Shown: piece by piece, positions 45,465 through 53,826 of the stretch
Layout of the letters: each line of letters starts with the position of its first letter
Position numbering within the stretch: position 1 is the first letter of the stretch
NCBI RefSeq assembly: GCF_013031355.1
Contig: NZ_WPZO01000001.1
Span: forward strand, 248,001 to 312,000
Length of the DNA stretch: 64,000 bases
Source: Ruegeria arenilitoris
Lineage (GTDB): Bacteria > Pseudomonadota > Alphaproteobacteria > Rhodobacterales > Rhodobacteraceae
Reading direction: 5' to 3'
Notes under the pieces: generated by a model
What the model was told of the DNA's origin: nothing
The model's database searches: none
The model's input: the letters and a program-made list of their open reading frames with translations, nothing else
Translations under genes and position numbers: made by a program

Positions 45465-46874
45465 ATGAACACCCGACCCCTGGGGCATGAGTTCGCGCGC
45501 CTGTTCGTGTTATGCTTTTCCGTTCTGGTCTTGGTATACCTGCCGCTGATCCAGGACCCTTTCGTTCGGCATGACGACTTTCCCGCGCTGCTTGGTACGC
45601 GCAGGGCCGCGTTGTTGAAGACGCTCGATGAGGGTCGCTGGCTGAATTACTGGTGGCAGTTCCGGCCGGTTTTCCTGCCATCTCCGGTCCATTTTGTCCT
45701 CTACTTGGTTGGATGGTCGCTTTTCTCTGCCGCTACGGCGCTGAGCCTTTTGGACCGTGACGTTGATGGCTGGTATAAGGGGTTTCTTGCCATTTTTGTG
45801 GCTCTTTCGGTCCCCGCCTACCTGATGTCCTTCTGGTTCAATACTCTGCTGCCGGGTGTCTGGGTGGTCGCACTTTTTGCGGTGGCGGTCCTTTACCTTC
45901 CGCACCGCACAGCGCTTGCGTTGATGGTTGTGGCGGTGCCGTTGTCCTTTATGGCCTATACGACCTATCCGTTTCTGCTGGTTACTCTTGTCCTGCTTTC
46001 CCGCAAGGCGCCCAAAACCTATAAAAGCATGGCGATCACGCTGGGTGTGTTCGTCGTTAGTCTCGCCCTCGGTGTGCTGGCGGTGTATTCGTTGAACTAC
46101 ATCTATCACGGAGTGTTCGGCATTCCGGTTGCCCAATGGCGCGAGCCGACCGAGGTGAACTCCTTTGCCGATCTGCTGGCGAACATCGAAAAGCAGAAGG
46201 TTTACCTGCACAAAACCCTTGAACAAATGGGTGGGGGCGATGCGACGCACGGTGTCGTCATACCGCTCATGTTCCTTGCGGCCTGGCTGGCCCTGTTTAT
46301 CTGGAACAGGATTATTGCCATCGGCATTCTTGCGGCCGTTCTGGTGGGGCTGGCACCGCTTGTAGGCAAGGCTCTGATGTCTGGTGTTCAGGTTCCGCTG
46401 CGGACTTTGGGCTGGGTTTGGGTCTTGTTCGGCTTCTGTATCGTCTCTGTTGCCGTTCACTTGTCGAAGTCCAGTGACAGATGGTTGAGTCTTGCCCGCA
46501 TCGCGATTCTATGTGTGTTGTTGTTCAACATTCTGGCAATCGCGAAGACCTCGTACTTTGCGTTCCCGCCGTGGCAGGACACAACACGTAAAATGGCCAG
46601 CTCTGTGCCGGAAGGTACTGAAACCATCTATGTCTTCGGGGATTATATGGAGGTTCATGGGGCGCGAAAGGCGGCAATTCAACAAACCCGAGGGCTGCAA
46701 CTTCGGTTGGCCTACCTGACAGGGGCCACGGTGTTCATCTGCGATGACAAGCCAAAGGGTTGCAATGATGTCGAGCCACCCTTCGATGCGAAAGGCCCGG
46801 AAGAAGCCCCGGTCGTCAAACCTGTGGGGCAGGATGTGTTCATTCTGCTGCCCGAGCCCGACACCGTTTCCTGA
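45465..46874 (+). CDS. GT-C type membrane glycosyltransferase, putative
   Basis: A 469-residue protein with about ten transmembrane helices between residues 10 and 355. A periplasmic acidic loop after the first helix reads IQDPFVRHDDFPALLG, matching the Asp-Asp motif of GT-C enzymes such as GtrII-type glucosyltransferases. A soluble C-terminal part follows (about 375-469). With GtrB and GtrA upstream it would complete a three-part system that transfers a lipid-linked sugar to an envelope glycan. The family is too variable to name the acceptor. It ends 35 bases from the convergent LysR gene. Confidence 0.75.
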   Translation: MNTRPLGHEFARLFVLCFSVLVLVYLPLIQDPFVRHDDFPALLGTRRAALLKTLDEGRWLNYWWQFRPVFLPSPVHFVLYLVGWSLFSAATALSLLDRDVDGWYKGFLAIFVALSVPAYLMSFWFNTLLPGVWVVALFAVAVLYLPHRTALALMVVAVPLSFMAYTTYPFLLVTLVLLSRKAPKTYKSMAITLGVFVVSLALGVLAVYSLNYIYHGVFGIPVAQWREPTEVNSFADLLANIEKQKVYLHKTLEQMGGGDATHGVVIPLMFLAAWLALFIWNRIIAIGILAAVLVGLAPLVGKALMSGVQVPLRTLGWVWVLFGFCIVSVAVHLSKSSDRWLSLARIAILCVLLFNILAIAKTSYFAFPPWQDTTRKMASSVPEGTETIYVFGDYMEVHGARKAAIQQTRGLQLRLAYLTGATVFICDDKPKGCNDVEPPFDAKGPEEAPVVKPVGQDVFILLPEPDTVS

Positions 46875-46909
46875 AATGCCTGTACGGGCCCTTTGAAGGT
46901 ACGTTAGGC

Positions 46910-47779
46910 TCAGCCCGCGATACGTAAAGGTATGGCGCTTTCAACTTCTTTACGGATCTCTTCGATCAGTGCCATTGCGGCAGGGTTCCGTCGTTTCAGG
47001 TGTGTCCGCGCAACATAGGCAATGTCGGGCGGGTCGGGGAACAGGTCGTCAATGATCTCCATATCCGGGGTGACATGCAGGCCGTTCAGCAGCGCAACAC
47101 CCAACCCCGAGCGCACTGCCGACTGGATACCGGCGGCACTTGGGCATTCCAGAACATTGTCGAACCGATGCGGCCCGTGACCCATGCCCCAGAGCCGGTA
47201 AAAGCACTGGCTGTCGAAGGACAGGAACGGCACAGGGGCGGTGAGGTCGACGTGAAACTCGGGCGATTTGACCCAATGCAGATCGTCCTCGAACAGGATC
47301 AGGTCATCGGGCAGCACGTCGTGGCGAAAGATCTGCATGACCGCCACGTCCAGCTCTCCGGCCTTTAACCAGGCCTGCACGTTCAGGCTTTGGCTGGTAC
47401 GAGTTCGGACCTGAACGTCGGGATAAAGCCGCGTGAAGCGGCCCAGAATTCGGGCGATGCCACTGGTGGTGGTGTCTTCGGTCATCCCCAGACGAATGCT
47501 GCCGGACAGAGGTTTCTTACCCAATGTTGCCAAGGCTTCGTCATGCAACTCGGTAATCCGCCGGGCGTAGTCGCACAGCCGCTGACCGGCGTCTGTGAAC
47601 AGTGGGCCTCCGGAACGGCGGGCCAGAAGATCGCAGTCCAGCGCCTGTTCCAATCGCCGGATCTTGTGGCTGACCGCCGATTGCGACAGCGCCAGATGTT
47701 CCGCCGCCCGTGTCACGCCGCCATGGGCTGCGATGGCGAGCAAGGCCCGAAGGGCGTCGATTTCCAAACGTTCGTTCAT
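46910..47779 (-). CDS. LysR-family transcriptional regulator
   Basis: A 289-residue LysR regulator: winged helix (GGVTRAAEHLALSQSAVSHKIRRLEQAL) followed by the effector-binding domain (SGSIRLGMTEDTTTSGIARILGRF). I use ATG 47779; a GTG two codons upstream is possible. It is divergent from the dehalogenase-like hydrolase gene with 106 bases between them, including repeats that look like operators, so the hydrolase is the likely target. Confidence 0.9.
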   Translation of the reverse strand: MNERLEIDALRALLAIAAHGGVTRAAEHLALSQSAVSHKIRRLEQALDCDLLARRSGGPLFTDAGQRLCDYARRITELHDEALATLGKKPLSGSIRLGMTEDTTTSGIARILGRFTRLYPDVQVRTRTSQSLNVQAWLKAGELDVAVMQIFRHDVLPDDLILFEDDLHWVKSPEFHVDLTAPVPFLSFDSQCFYRLWGMGHGPHRFDNVLECPSAAGIQSAVRSGLGVALLNGLHVTPDMEIIDDLFPDPPDIAYVARTHLKRRNPAAMALIEEIRKEVESAIPLRIAG

Positions 47780-47839
47780 TTGCACTCACATGACAAAATC
47801 AGATGGACGAATGACAATCATTCATTTGAGTCACATCCT
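47775..47839. promoter_or_regulatory. Palindrome and direct repeats in the LysR/hydrolase divergent region
   Basis: A perfect inverted repeat GAATGA-CAA-TCATTC lies at 47809-47823. It is flanked by two near-identical copies of TTCATTTG...TCACAT, at 47775-47791 and 47821-47836. This fits a LysR-type recognition and activation site pair. The first copy overlaps the start codon of the LysR gene, which would allow autorepression. Confidence 0.5.
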
Positions 47840-47885
47840 AGCGTCGGTTTAACCACGAGGAAAGACAAATCACCGGAGACCAACC

Positions 47886-48728
47886 ATGTCACTACTCGTC
47901 ACCGACCATGCTCTGATCAACAACACTCGCATCGCGCATGGCACCTATGGCACAGGCGAACCCGTCGTGCTGATCCACGGCACGCCGTCCTCATCCTATA
48001 TCTGGCGCAACGTGCTGCCGGTTCTGGTTGATGCAGGCTACAAGGTTCATATCTACGACCTGCTGGGCTTTGGTCTGTCCGAACGCCCCTGCGACCCGTC
48101 GGTTGATACATCAGTCACCGCGCAGGTTCCGATCCTCGAGGGGCTGCTGGACCTGTGGGGACTGGATGACCTGCACGTGATCTCGCACGATATCGGCGGC
48201 GCGGTGGCCCCGCGTTTTGCCGTCCAGTCGCCCGGCCGGGTGCGGTCGTTGACCTTGATCGACGTCGTCAGCTTTGACAGCTGGCCTTCGAAACGAACCA
48301 AGGAGCAGATGCAAGCAGGTCTGCAACCTCTGATCGATGCACCTGATACCCGGCACCGGGAACACTTTCGCGAGTGGCTTTTCTCGACCGTGGTGAACAA
48401 ACAGCTGCTGGCCGATACCGCGATGGAAACATATCTGGACTTTATCAGCGGCCCCATCGGGCAGGGCAGTCTGTTCCAGCATCAGGTCCGTCACTACGAC
48501 CCCAAGCACACCAACAGCATCGACTATGCGAAACTCGGTGCATTGCCGGTTCAACTGATCTGGGGGGAGGATGACGCGTGGCAGGTGGTCGACTGGGCGC
48601 ACAAGCTACATGACACCATTCCGGGGTCGGAACTGCACATTCTGGAAAACTGCGGTCATTTCGCGATGGAGGACCAGCCCGAACAGATATCGGCCCTATT
48701 GGTCGATTTCCTCAAGCGGAGAGGGTGA
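47886..48728 (+). CDS. Alpha/beta hydrolase with aspartate nucleophile (dehalogenase/epoxide-hydrolase type)
   Basis: A 280-residue alpha/beta hydrolase. The oxyanion motif is LIHGTPSSSYIW (residues 30-40). The nucleophile elbow reads VISHDIGGAVA, so the nucleophile is Asp102, not serine; this marks haloalkane dehalogenases, haloacetate dehalogenases and epoxide hydrolases. The acid is in WGEDDAW and the base is in NCGHFAMEDQP. The residue after Asp102 is isoleucine, not the halide-binding tryptophan of typical haloalkane dehalogenases, so the substrate is open. Divergent from a LysR gene, and followed after 3 bases by a small membrane-protein gene. Confidence 0.88.
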   Translation: MSLLVTDHALINNTRIAHGTYGTGEPVVLIHGTPSSSYIWRNVLPVLVDAGYKVHIYDLLGFGLSERPCDPSVDTSVTAQVPILEGLLDLWGLDDLHVISHDIGGAVAPRFAVQSPGRVRSLTLIDVVSFDSWPSKRTKEQMQAGLQPLIDAPDTRHREHFREWLFSTVVNKQLLADTAMETYLDFISGPIGQGSLFQHQVRHYDPKHTNSIDYAKLGALPVQLIWGEDDAWQVVDWAHKLHDTIPGSELHILENCGHFAMEDQPEQISALLVDFLKRRG

Positions 48729-48731
48729 GGC

Positions 48732-48980
48732 ATGGCAAAGATCAACACTTCTCGCCGTGGCCTGACGACTGTGTTTGAAGTCACCGGATCGGTGCTGGCC
48801 ATGGCCTATGCCCTGCTGATCGCGTCGAACACAGGGGCGGAGCTTCTGGGCTTTGCGCTGTTGCTGTTGTCCGCTGGCCTGTTCGCAGCCTGGGCAGCGA
48901 TCGACCGGCGCTGGACCTTTTTGTTGCTGCAGGGGTTTTACGCGACCTCGGCAATTATCGGGCTGATCCGCTGGGCGTAA
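48732..48980 (+). CDS. Small membrane protein of unknown function
   Basis: An 82-residue protein with a short basic N-terminus and two or three hydrophobic helices (about 15-35, 38-57 and 61-80; VTGSVLAMAYALLIASNTG, LLGFALLLLSAGLFAAWAA, FLLLQGFYATSAIIGLI). No family recognised. It starts 3 bases after the hydrolase stop with a GAGAGGGTGAGGC ribosome binding region, so the two are an operon. Confidence 0.75.
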   Translation: MAKINTSRRGLTTVFEVTGSVLAMAYALLIASNTGAELLGFALLLLSAGLFAAWAAIDRRWTFLLLQGFYATSAIIGLIRWA

Positions 48981-49023
48981 ACTTCGCATGGGGCTGCCGT
49001 GGTTTTCCTGCTAGTACAGCCCT

Positions 49024-50028
49024 ATGCGCGATGGAAACAGAATCGAGATCGGCTTTTTGCTGTTTGACGGCTTTCCCATGGCCTGCCTGACCTCGGTGAT
49101 CGAGCCGTTGCGGGCGGCCAACGAAATCGCCGGGCAAGAGGCGTTCTGCTGGTCGCTGATTTCAGAACGCGGTCAAAAGGTTCAATCCAGCGCCGGGGTC
49201 GGGTTTGAGGCTGAACGGTCGCTGGTCGACTGCAAGGACATCGGCATTCTGTTCCTGCTCAGCAGCCCGACCTCGGTTTTCGATAATCCGACGGCCGGGA
49301 ATGGCGTGTTGCGCAGCCTTGGTCGGCACGGAACGGTTCTTGGCGGTATCAGCGCCGGGGTCTTTCCCTTGGTGCGATCAGGGGTCATGCAAGGTCACCC
49401 GGTTTCGGTCCATTGGTGTTATGAGGCCGCGTTCGAGGCCGAGTTTCCTGACTTGGATACTCGCAGCGAAGTGATCGTCAAAAGCACCGGCCGATACACG
49501 GTGTCCGGTGCCGCGGCGGGTTTTGACTTGGCTTTGCACCTGATTGAGGATCGGCTCGGCGGTGATGTGGCGCATGAGGTTGCCTGTTGGTTCCAGCACC
49601 CGATGATGCGCGGGGCAGGGGTTCGACAACAGGTACCTAGTGCCAATGCGCCCGGTACGGGTGACAGCCTGCCGCCGTTGGTGTCCCGCTGTGTTGGGCT
49701 GTTTGCAGCACATATGAGCCAGCCGATCTCAATCGCGGACGTAGCGCAACAGACTGGTGTCACGCCTCGCCAGATCGAACGCGCCTTCAAGCAAGCGACA
49801 GGGCAGAGCCCCAGCCACTATTACCGCGCCATGCGCATGAAGGCGGCGCGGCAGATGGTAGTTTATACCAAGGACCCGATCCCCGAGATCGCCGAGGCCG
49901 TCGGATACAGCTCGGTCTCGCCTCTGGTGACCCACTACCGCGCGGCCTTCGGGCTCAGCCCTAGCGAGGACAGGCGTCGCATCAACCGTTTTCGGGTCGA
50001 AGACAACGCTCCTCTGCCCTCGGTCTGA
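49024..50028 (+). CDS. GlxA-family AraC-type regulator
   Basis: A 334-residue regulator with an N-terminal DJ-1/PfpI-like domain (residues 1-190; IGFLLFDGFPMACLTSVIEPL) and a C-terminal AraC helix-turn-helix pair (about 225-325; ISIADVAQQTGVTPRQIERAFKQATG and DPIPEIAEAVGYSSVSPLVTHYRAAFG). This is the layout of GbdR and SouR, which control betaine, dimethylglycine and sarcosine catabolism in Pseudomonas. Its stop is 3 bases from the convergent soxG stop. Its target is therefore plausibly the sox genes, but this is inference from family and position. Confidence 0.9.
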   Translation: MRDGNRIEIGFLLFDGFPMACLTSVIEPLRAANEIAGQEAFCWSLISERGQKVQSSAGVGFEAERSLVDCKDIGILFLLSSPTSVFDNPTAGNGVLRSLGRHGTVLGGISAGVFPLVRSGVMQGHPVSVHWCYEAAFEAEFPDLDTRSEVIVKSTGRYTVSGAAAGFDLALHLIEDRLGGDVAHEVACWFQHPMMRGAGVRQQVPSANAPGTGDSLPPLVSRCVGLFAAHMSQPISIADVAQQTGVTPRQIERAFKQATGQSPSHYYRAMRMKAARQMVVYTKDPIPEIAEAVGYSSVSPLVTHYRAAFGLSPSEDRRRINRFRVEDNAPLPSV

Positions 50029-50031
50029 GGG

Positions 50032-50592
50032 TTATTGCACCGAGCGCATCGCCGTGACGATTGCGTGGTGCAGCGAACCGGCCGAAGATCGCGGACCGTA
50101 TAGGCTGACCATCTCGGGCGACCGGCATAGTACGAAACAGCCCACGTGATGGATCGAACACCGCGCAGCGCTGCCCTCATCAAACTTGCGCAGATCAAGC
50201 TGGCACAGCAGTTCCAGCACCGCTTTGATGCCTTCACCGCTTAGATCAAACCGCGCCCACGCGTCAGTCTGTTCCGTCACCGAAGCCGCATCCTCAACGG
50301 TTGCCTTGACCTGAGCTGCAAGGTCTTCGTGGCTGTCGAACGGGGCTTCGGCCATCCATTGGTCCTGCCCAACCCAAAACGCTGTGACGGTCGTGCCAGC
50401 CCAGCGGCCAACCTCCGGCGCGGGCGCATCAATCAGCTTGGCAAGTGCCTTGGTGGCGTTGATTTCCTGTCCCATGCGCGCGGCGACCGATGCCAGCGCT
50501 ACTTCTGGGGTTTCGGTGCATGTGACGCCACCTAGGGAGTCTACACGCGGCTCAGTTCCGCCAAGGGCGGTTATCGCTACAAGATCATGCAC
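50032..50592 (-). CDS. soxG: Sarcosine oxidase-like subunit gamma
   Basis: A 186-residue gamma subunit with the expected order after soxA. It starts at GTG 50592, inside the end of soxA (8-base overlap), preceded by GGAGAACG; an in-frame ATG at 50646 would add 18 residues inside soxA and is less likely. Recognisable segments are WVGQDQWMAEAP and CQLDLRKFDEGSAARCSIHHVGC. It contacts the folate domain of the alpha subunit in known heterotetramers. It is the last gene of soxBDAG. Confidence 0.88.
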   Translation of the reverse strand: MHDLVAITALGGTEPRVDSLGGVTCTETPEVALASVAARMGQEINATKALAKLIDAPAPEVGRWAGTTVTAFWVGQDQWMAEAPFDSHEDLAAQVKATVEDAASVTEQTDAWARFDLSGEGIKAVLELLCQLDLRKFDEGSAARCSIHHVGCFVLCRSPEMVSLYGPRSSAGSLHHAIVTAMRSVQ

Positions 50593-53530
50593 GCAGACGT
50601 TCTCCTTCAGGGTCAACGAAATGGGCCGAGACAAGTTCCACCTCAACAGTCAGGTTGGTCAGGGGTGAAACCAGACGCATTTTCTCACCCAGCCTTTCCG
50701 AGCCGTTTTTGACCAGACCCAGGCCAATGTTGCTGTTCAGGATCGGTGAATAAACGGCCGAGGTGACATAGCCCTGATCATGGGCTGCATCGACTGGACC
50801 GTCGGCATTCATCAGGTGACCACCTGCGGTGATCTTGTTCTCGGCCTCCAGAGGTTTGATCCCAACAAGCCGCAACCCATCCGGTTCAACCAGTGCCTCG
50901 CGTTCCGAAAGGATCGAGCCGATGCTGTCCTTCTTCTTTGACACCATCTTACCCAGCCCAAGGTTCAGCGCCGTTGTGGTGCCGTTCAACTCGCTTCCGG
51001 CCGCGTGGCCCTTTTCAACCCGCATCACGCCCAGCGCTTCGGTGCCGTAAGGCACAACGTCGAACTCTTCGCCTTCTGCCATCAGACGCCGCATCAGCGC
51101 ATCGCCATAGCGCGAGGGGACGGCGATCTCATAGGCCAGCTCGCCCGAGAAAGAGATCCGGAACAGCCGCGCCCGCAGCCCGCCGCAGACGGTGACGTTG
51201 CCGCAAGCCATAAAGGGGAACGCCTCGTTCGAGATGTCGAACTCGGGATCGACGATCTTTTGCAGCAGCTTGCGCGCGTTGGGTCCAGCCACGGCGTATT
51301 GCGCCCAGCCTTCGGTGGTCGAGATCAGTTGCACGTCCATGTCGGGGCACAGGCATTGGCGCACAAATTCCATGTGGCGATAGACACTTACGGCGTTGGC
51401 TGTGGTCGTGGTGACGACGAAGTGATCTTCGGCCAGCCGCGCGGCGGTACCGTCGTCCATGACCATCCCGTCTTCGCGCAGCATCAGACCATATCTGGTT
51501 TTACCCACGGCCAGTTTGGCAAAGCCGTTGGCATAGATGCGGTTCAGGAACTCGGCGGCATCCGTGCCTTGGACATCGATTTTACCCAACGTGGTGCAGT
51601 CGCACACCCCGACAGATGCTCGGGTCTGGCGCACCTCACGGTCCACTGATTCCCGCCAGTGTGTCTCACCGGGTTGGGGGAACCACTGCGCGCGCAGCCA
51701 GTTGCCAACCTCGACAAACACCGCGCCGCGTTCCTTGGCCCAGAAGTGTGAGGGCGTCAGGCGGGTCGGGTGGAATTCCTGCCCCTTCATCCGGCCCGCG
51801 AAGGTGGCAATTGGAACCGGCGTGTAAGGCGGGCGGAAAATCGTGGTGCCGACCTCGGGGATCGACTTACCGGCCACTTCGGCCATGATCGCCAGCCCGG
51901 TGATGTTCGAGGTCTTGCCCTGATCGGTCGCCATGCCCAGTGTGGTATAGCGTTTCAGGTGCTCGACCGAGCGAAAGCCTTCCTGATAGCTCAGCTTCAC
52001 ATCCTTGACGGTCACGTCGTTCTGCTGGTCGACCCATGCGCGCTTGCAACCCTGCACATACCAGAAGGGTGTCTGCGCGATCGGAGCGTCCTCGGCCTCG
52101 GGCAGGTCGGGAAGGGCATCGGTCAGGTCCAGCGCCTTGGCCGCGCCCTCTGCACCGGATTGCAGAGCGCCATAGGTCGACATGATTCCGTTTGCCGCGC
52201 CTGCCACGGACATGCCCACGGGCAGTTCGCCACCGGGAACAAAAGCCGCCAGCGCTTCGTTCCAGACCGGGCGACCACGCTGGTGGCAGGTCAGGTGGAC
52301 ATTCGGGTTCCAGCCCCCAGACACACCCAGTGCACCGCAATCCAAGGTTCGGGTCGAGCCATCGGGCAAGGAGACTTCGACAAAGCTCAACCCGTGGCGG
52401 CCTTTGGTATTCGTGACCTGAGCGCCCTTCAACACTTCGTAGTCATAGCTGGAGGGCGCGTCCTCGCGCACATCCACCACAGCGGCGATCCTGACGCCCT
52501 TGGCGTGCAGATCAGCGGCGGTCCGGTGGCCGTCGTCGTTGTTGGTGAAAATCGCCACGCGCTGCGACGCCGTGACCGCGAAGCGGTTTGCATAGGTGCG
52601 CAAGGCGCTGGCCATCATGATGCCGGGCCGGTCGTTGTTTTCGAACGCAATCGGGCGTTCCGTGGCCCCGGCACACAACAACGCCTTTTGCGTGTAGATG
52701 CGCCACAGGATCTGGCGCGGTTTTCCCTCCGGCAGGGTGGCCAGGTGATCTCCGGTCCGCTCCACCGCGCCATAGATGCCATGATCGAATGCGCCGATCA
52801 CGGTTGTGCGCGGCATCAGGCAGACGTTGGGCATCGAAGACAGTTCAGCCACCGCCTGCGTGGCCCAGTCCGAAGCGCTGTGGTCGCCGACCGTAAAGGT
52901 CTCGCTGTTCAGACGCCCGCCGAGGGCGAAGTCCTCATCGGCCAGGATGACATCGGCGCCAGCACGACCAGCGGTCAGAGCCGCCATCAGACCAGCAGGA
53001 CCGGCCCCGATGATCAGCAAATCGCAGTGGCGGAATCCCTTGTCGTACTCGTCCGGATCGGCCTCCATCGACAGAGACCCCAAGCCAGCAGCGCGACGGA
53101 TTATTGGCTCGTAGAGCTTTTCCCAAAACGCCGCAGGCCACATGAAGGTCTTGTAGTAGAACCCCGCCGACAGGAAGTTCGAGAACATGTCGTTCACCGC
53201 CAGCGCATCGAATTTGAGGCTGGGCCAGCGGTTCTGCGAATAGGCCTCCAGCCCGTCGAACATCTCAATGGTTGTAGCGCGGGTGTTGGGTTCTTTCCGG
53301 GCACCAGTGCGCAGTTCGACCATGCCGTTGGGTTCCTCTGACCCTGCGGTCAGCAACCCACGCGGGCGGTGGTATTTGAACGACCGCCCGATCAGGCGCA
53401 CATCGTTGGCCAGCAGGGCCGAGGCCAGAGTGTCACCAGAGTGGGCGGTAAGGTTGCGCCCGTCGAAACGGAAGCTCAGAGAAGTGTTGCGATCGATCTG
53501 ACCGCCATCAAGCCTGTTGGTTTGTGTCAT
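50585..53530 (-). CDS. soxA: Sarcosine oxidase-like subunit alpha
   Basis: A 981-residue multidomain subunit. The N-terminal Fer2-like part (about 15-110; FDGRNLTAHSGDTLASALLA and FKYHRPRG) precedes an NAD-binding domain (about 168-400; LLIIGAGPAGLMAALTAGRA), a linker, and a GcvT-like folate domain (about 620-975; YGLMLREDGMVMDDGTAARL). Such subunits transfer the methyl carbon of N-methylated amino acids to tetrahydrofolate. It overlaps soxD by 4 bases and soxG by 8. In Rhodobacterales, N-methylglutamate dehydrogenase is built from the same four subunits, so the substrate need not be sarcosine. Confidence 0.92.
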   Translation of the reverse strand: MTQTNRLDGGQIDRNTSLSFRFDGRNLTAHSGDTLASALLANDVRLIGRSFKYHRPRGLLTAGSEEPNGMVELRTGARKEPNTRATTIEMFDGLEAYSQNRWPSLKFDALAVNDMFSNFLSAGFYYKTFMWPAAFWEKLYEPIIRRAAGLGSLSMEADPDEYDKGFRHCDLLIIGAGPAGLMAALTAGRAGADVILADEDFALGGRLNSETFTVGDHSASDWATQAVAELSSMPNVCLMPRTTVIGAFDHGIYGAVERTGDHLATLPEGKPRQILWRIYTQKALLCAGATERPIAFENNDRPGIMMASALRTYANRFAVTASQRVAIFTNNDDGHRTAADLHAKGVRIAAVVDVREDAPSSYDYEVLKGAQVTNTKGRHGLSFVEVSLPDGSTRTLDCGALGVSGGWNPNVHLTCHQRGRPVWNEALAAFVPGGELPVGMSVAGAANGIMSTYGALQSGAEGAAKALDLTDALPDLPEAEDAPIAQTPFWYVQGCKRAWVDQQNDVTVKDVKLSYQEGFRSVEHLKRYTTLGMATDQGKTSNITGLAIMAEVAGKSIPEVGTTIFRPPYTPVPIATFAGRMKGQEFHPTRLTPSHFWAKERGAVFVEVGNWLRAQWFPQPGETHWRESVDREVRQTRASVGVCDCTTLGKIDVQGTDAAEFLNRIYANGFAKLAVGKTRYGLMLREDGMVMDDGTAARLAEDHFVVTTTTANAVSVYRHMEFVRQCLCPDMDVQLISTTEGWAQYAVAGPNARKLLQKIVDPEFDISNEAFPFMACGNVTVCGGLRARLFRISFSGELAYEIAVPSRYGDALMRRLMAEGEEFDVVPYGTEALGVMRVEKGHAAGSELNGTTTALNLGLGKMVSKKKDSIGSILSEREALVEPDGLRLVGIKPLEAENKITAGGHLMNADGPVDAAHDQGYVTSAVYSPILNSNIGLGLVKNGSERLGEKMRLVSPLTNLTVEVELVSAHFVDPEGERLRA

Positions 53531-53814
53531 TTGGATCGCCCCCGAGCGCGGGCCACGTCGCGGGCCATTTCCACCTTCGAAATCTCATGTGTCAGCGTGT
53601 TACGCGTGACGACCAGCCAAGAGCGATCTCCGGCCTCGTGATACCAAAGCTCCTGATGCTCTCCGGCGGGATTGTCGCGCAGATAGCCGTATTCATAGTA
53701 TGCCTCGGCTGCGTTCTCGTCCTGCCAATCGGGGCGGTCGATCAGGGATGCGTCGCCCAGATAGGTGAATTCTGACGCGTCACGCGGGCCCAGAAGGGGA
53801 TGGTTGATAATCAT
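53527..53814 (-). CDS. soxD: Sarcosine oxidase-like subunit delta lacking zinc cysteines
   Basis: A 95-residue delta subunit by position and length and by the shared YGYLRDNPAG, ELWYHEAGDRSW and HEIS segments. Typical delta subunits bind zinc with a CPxCG motif near the start and a later cysteine pair. Here the first site reads NHPLLGPRDASEF and the second HEAGDRSW, and the protein contains no cysteine at all. Zinc binding by cysteines is therefore excluded, yet the gene is intact and coupled to soxA. It may be a distinct, metal-free paralogue group. Confidence 0.85.
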   Translation of the reverse strand: MIINHPLLGPRDASEFTYLGDASLIDRPDWQDENAAEAYYEYGYLRDNPAGEHQELWYHEAGDRSWLVVTRNTLTHEISKVEMARDVARARGRSK

Positions 53815-53826
53815 GGAACGGTCCCC

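Noticed and set aside
43369-46874. Reading the gtr genes as a prophage serotype-conversion segment
   Set aside because: No integrase, attachment site, phage structural gene or tRNA junction adjoins it, and its codon use looks like that of its neighbours.
51770-53341. A 523-codon plus-strand frame opposite soxA
   Set aside because: soxA has all its domains in order; the antisense product is His- and Gly-rich with no recognisable motif.
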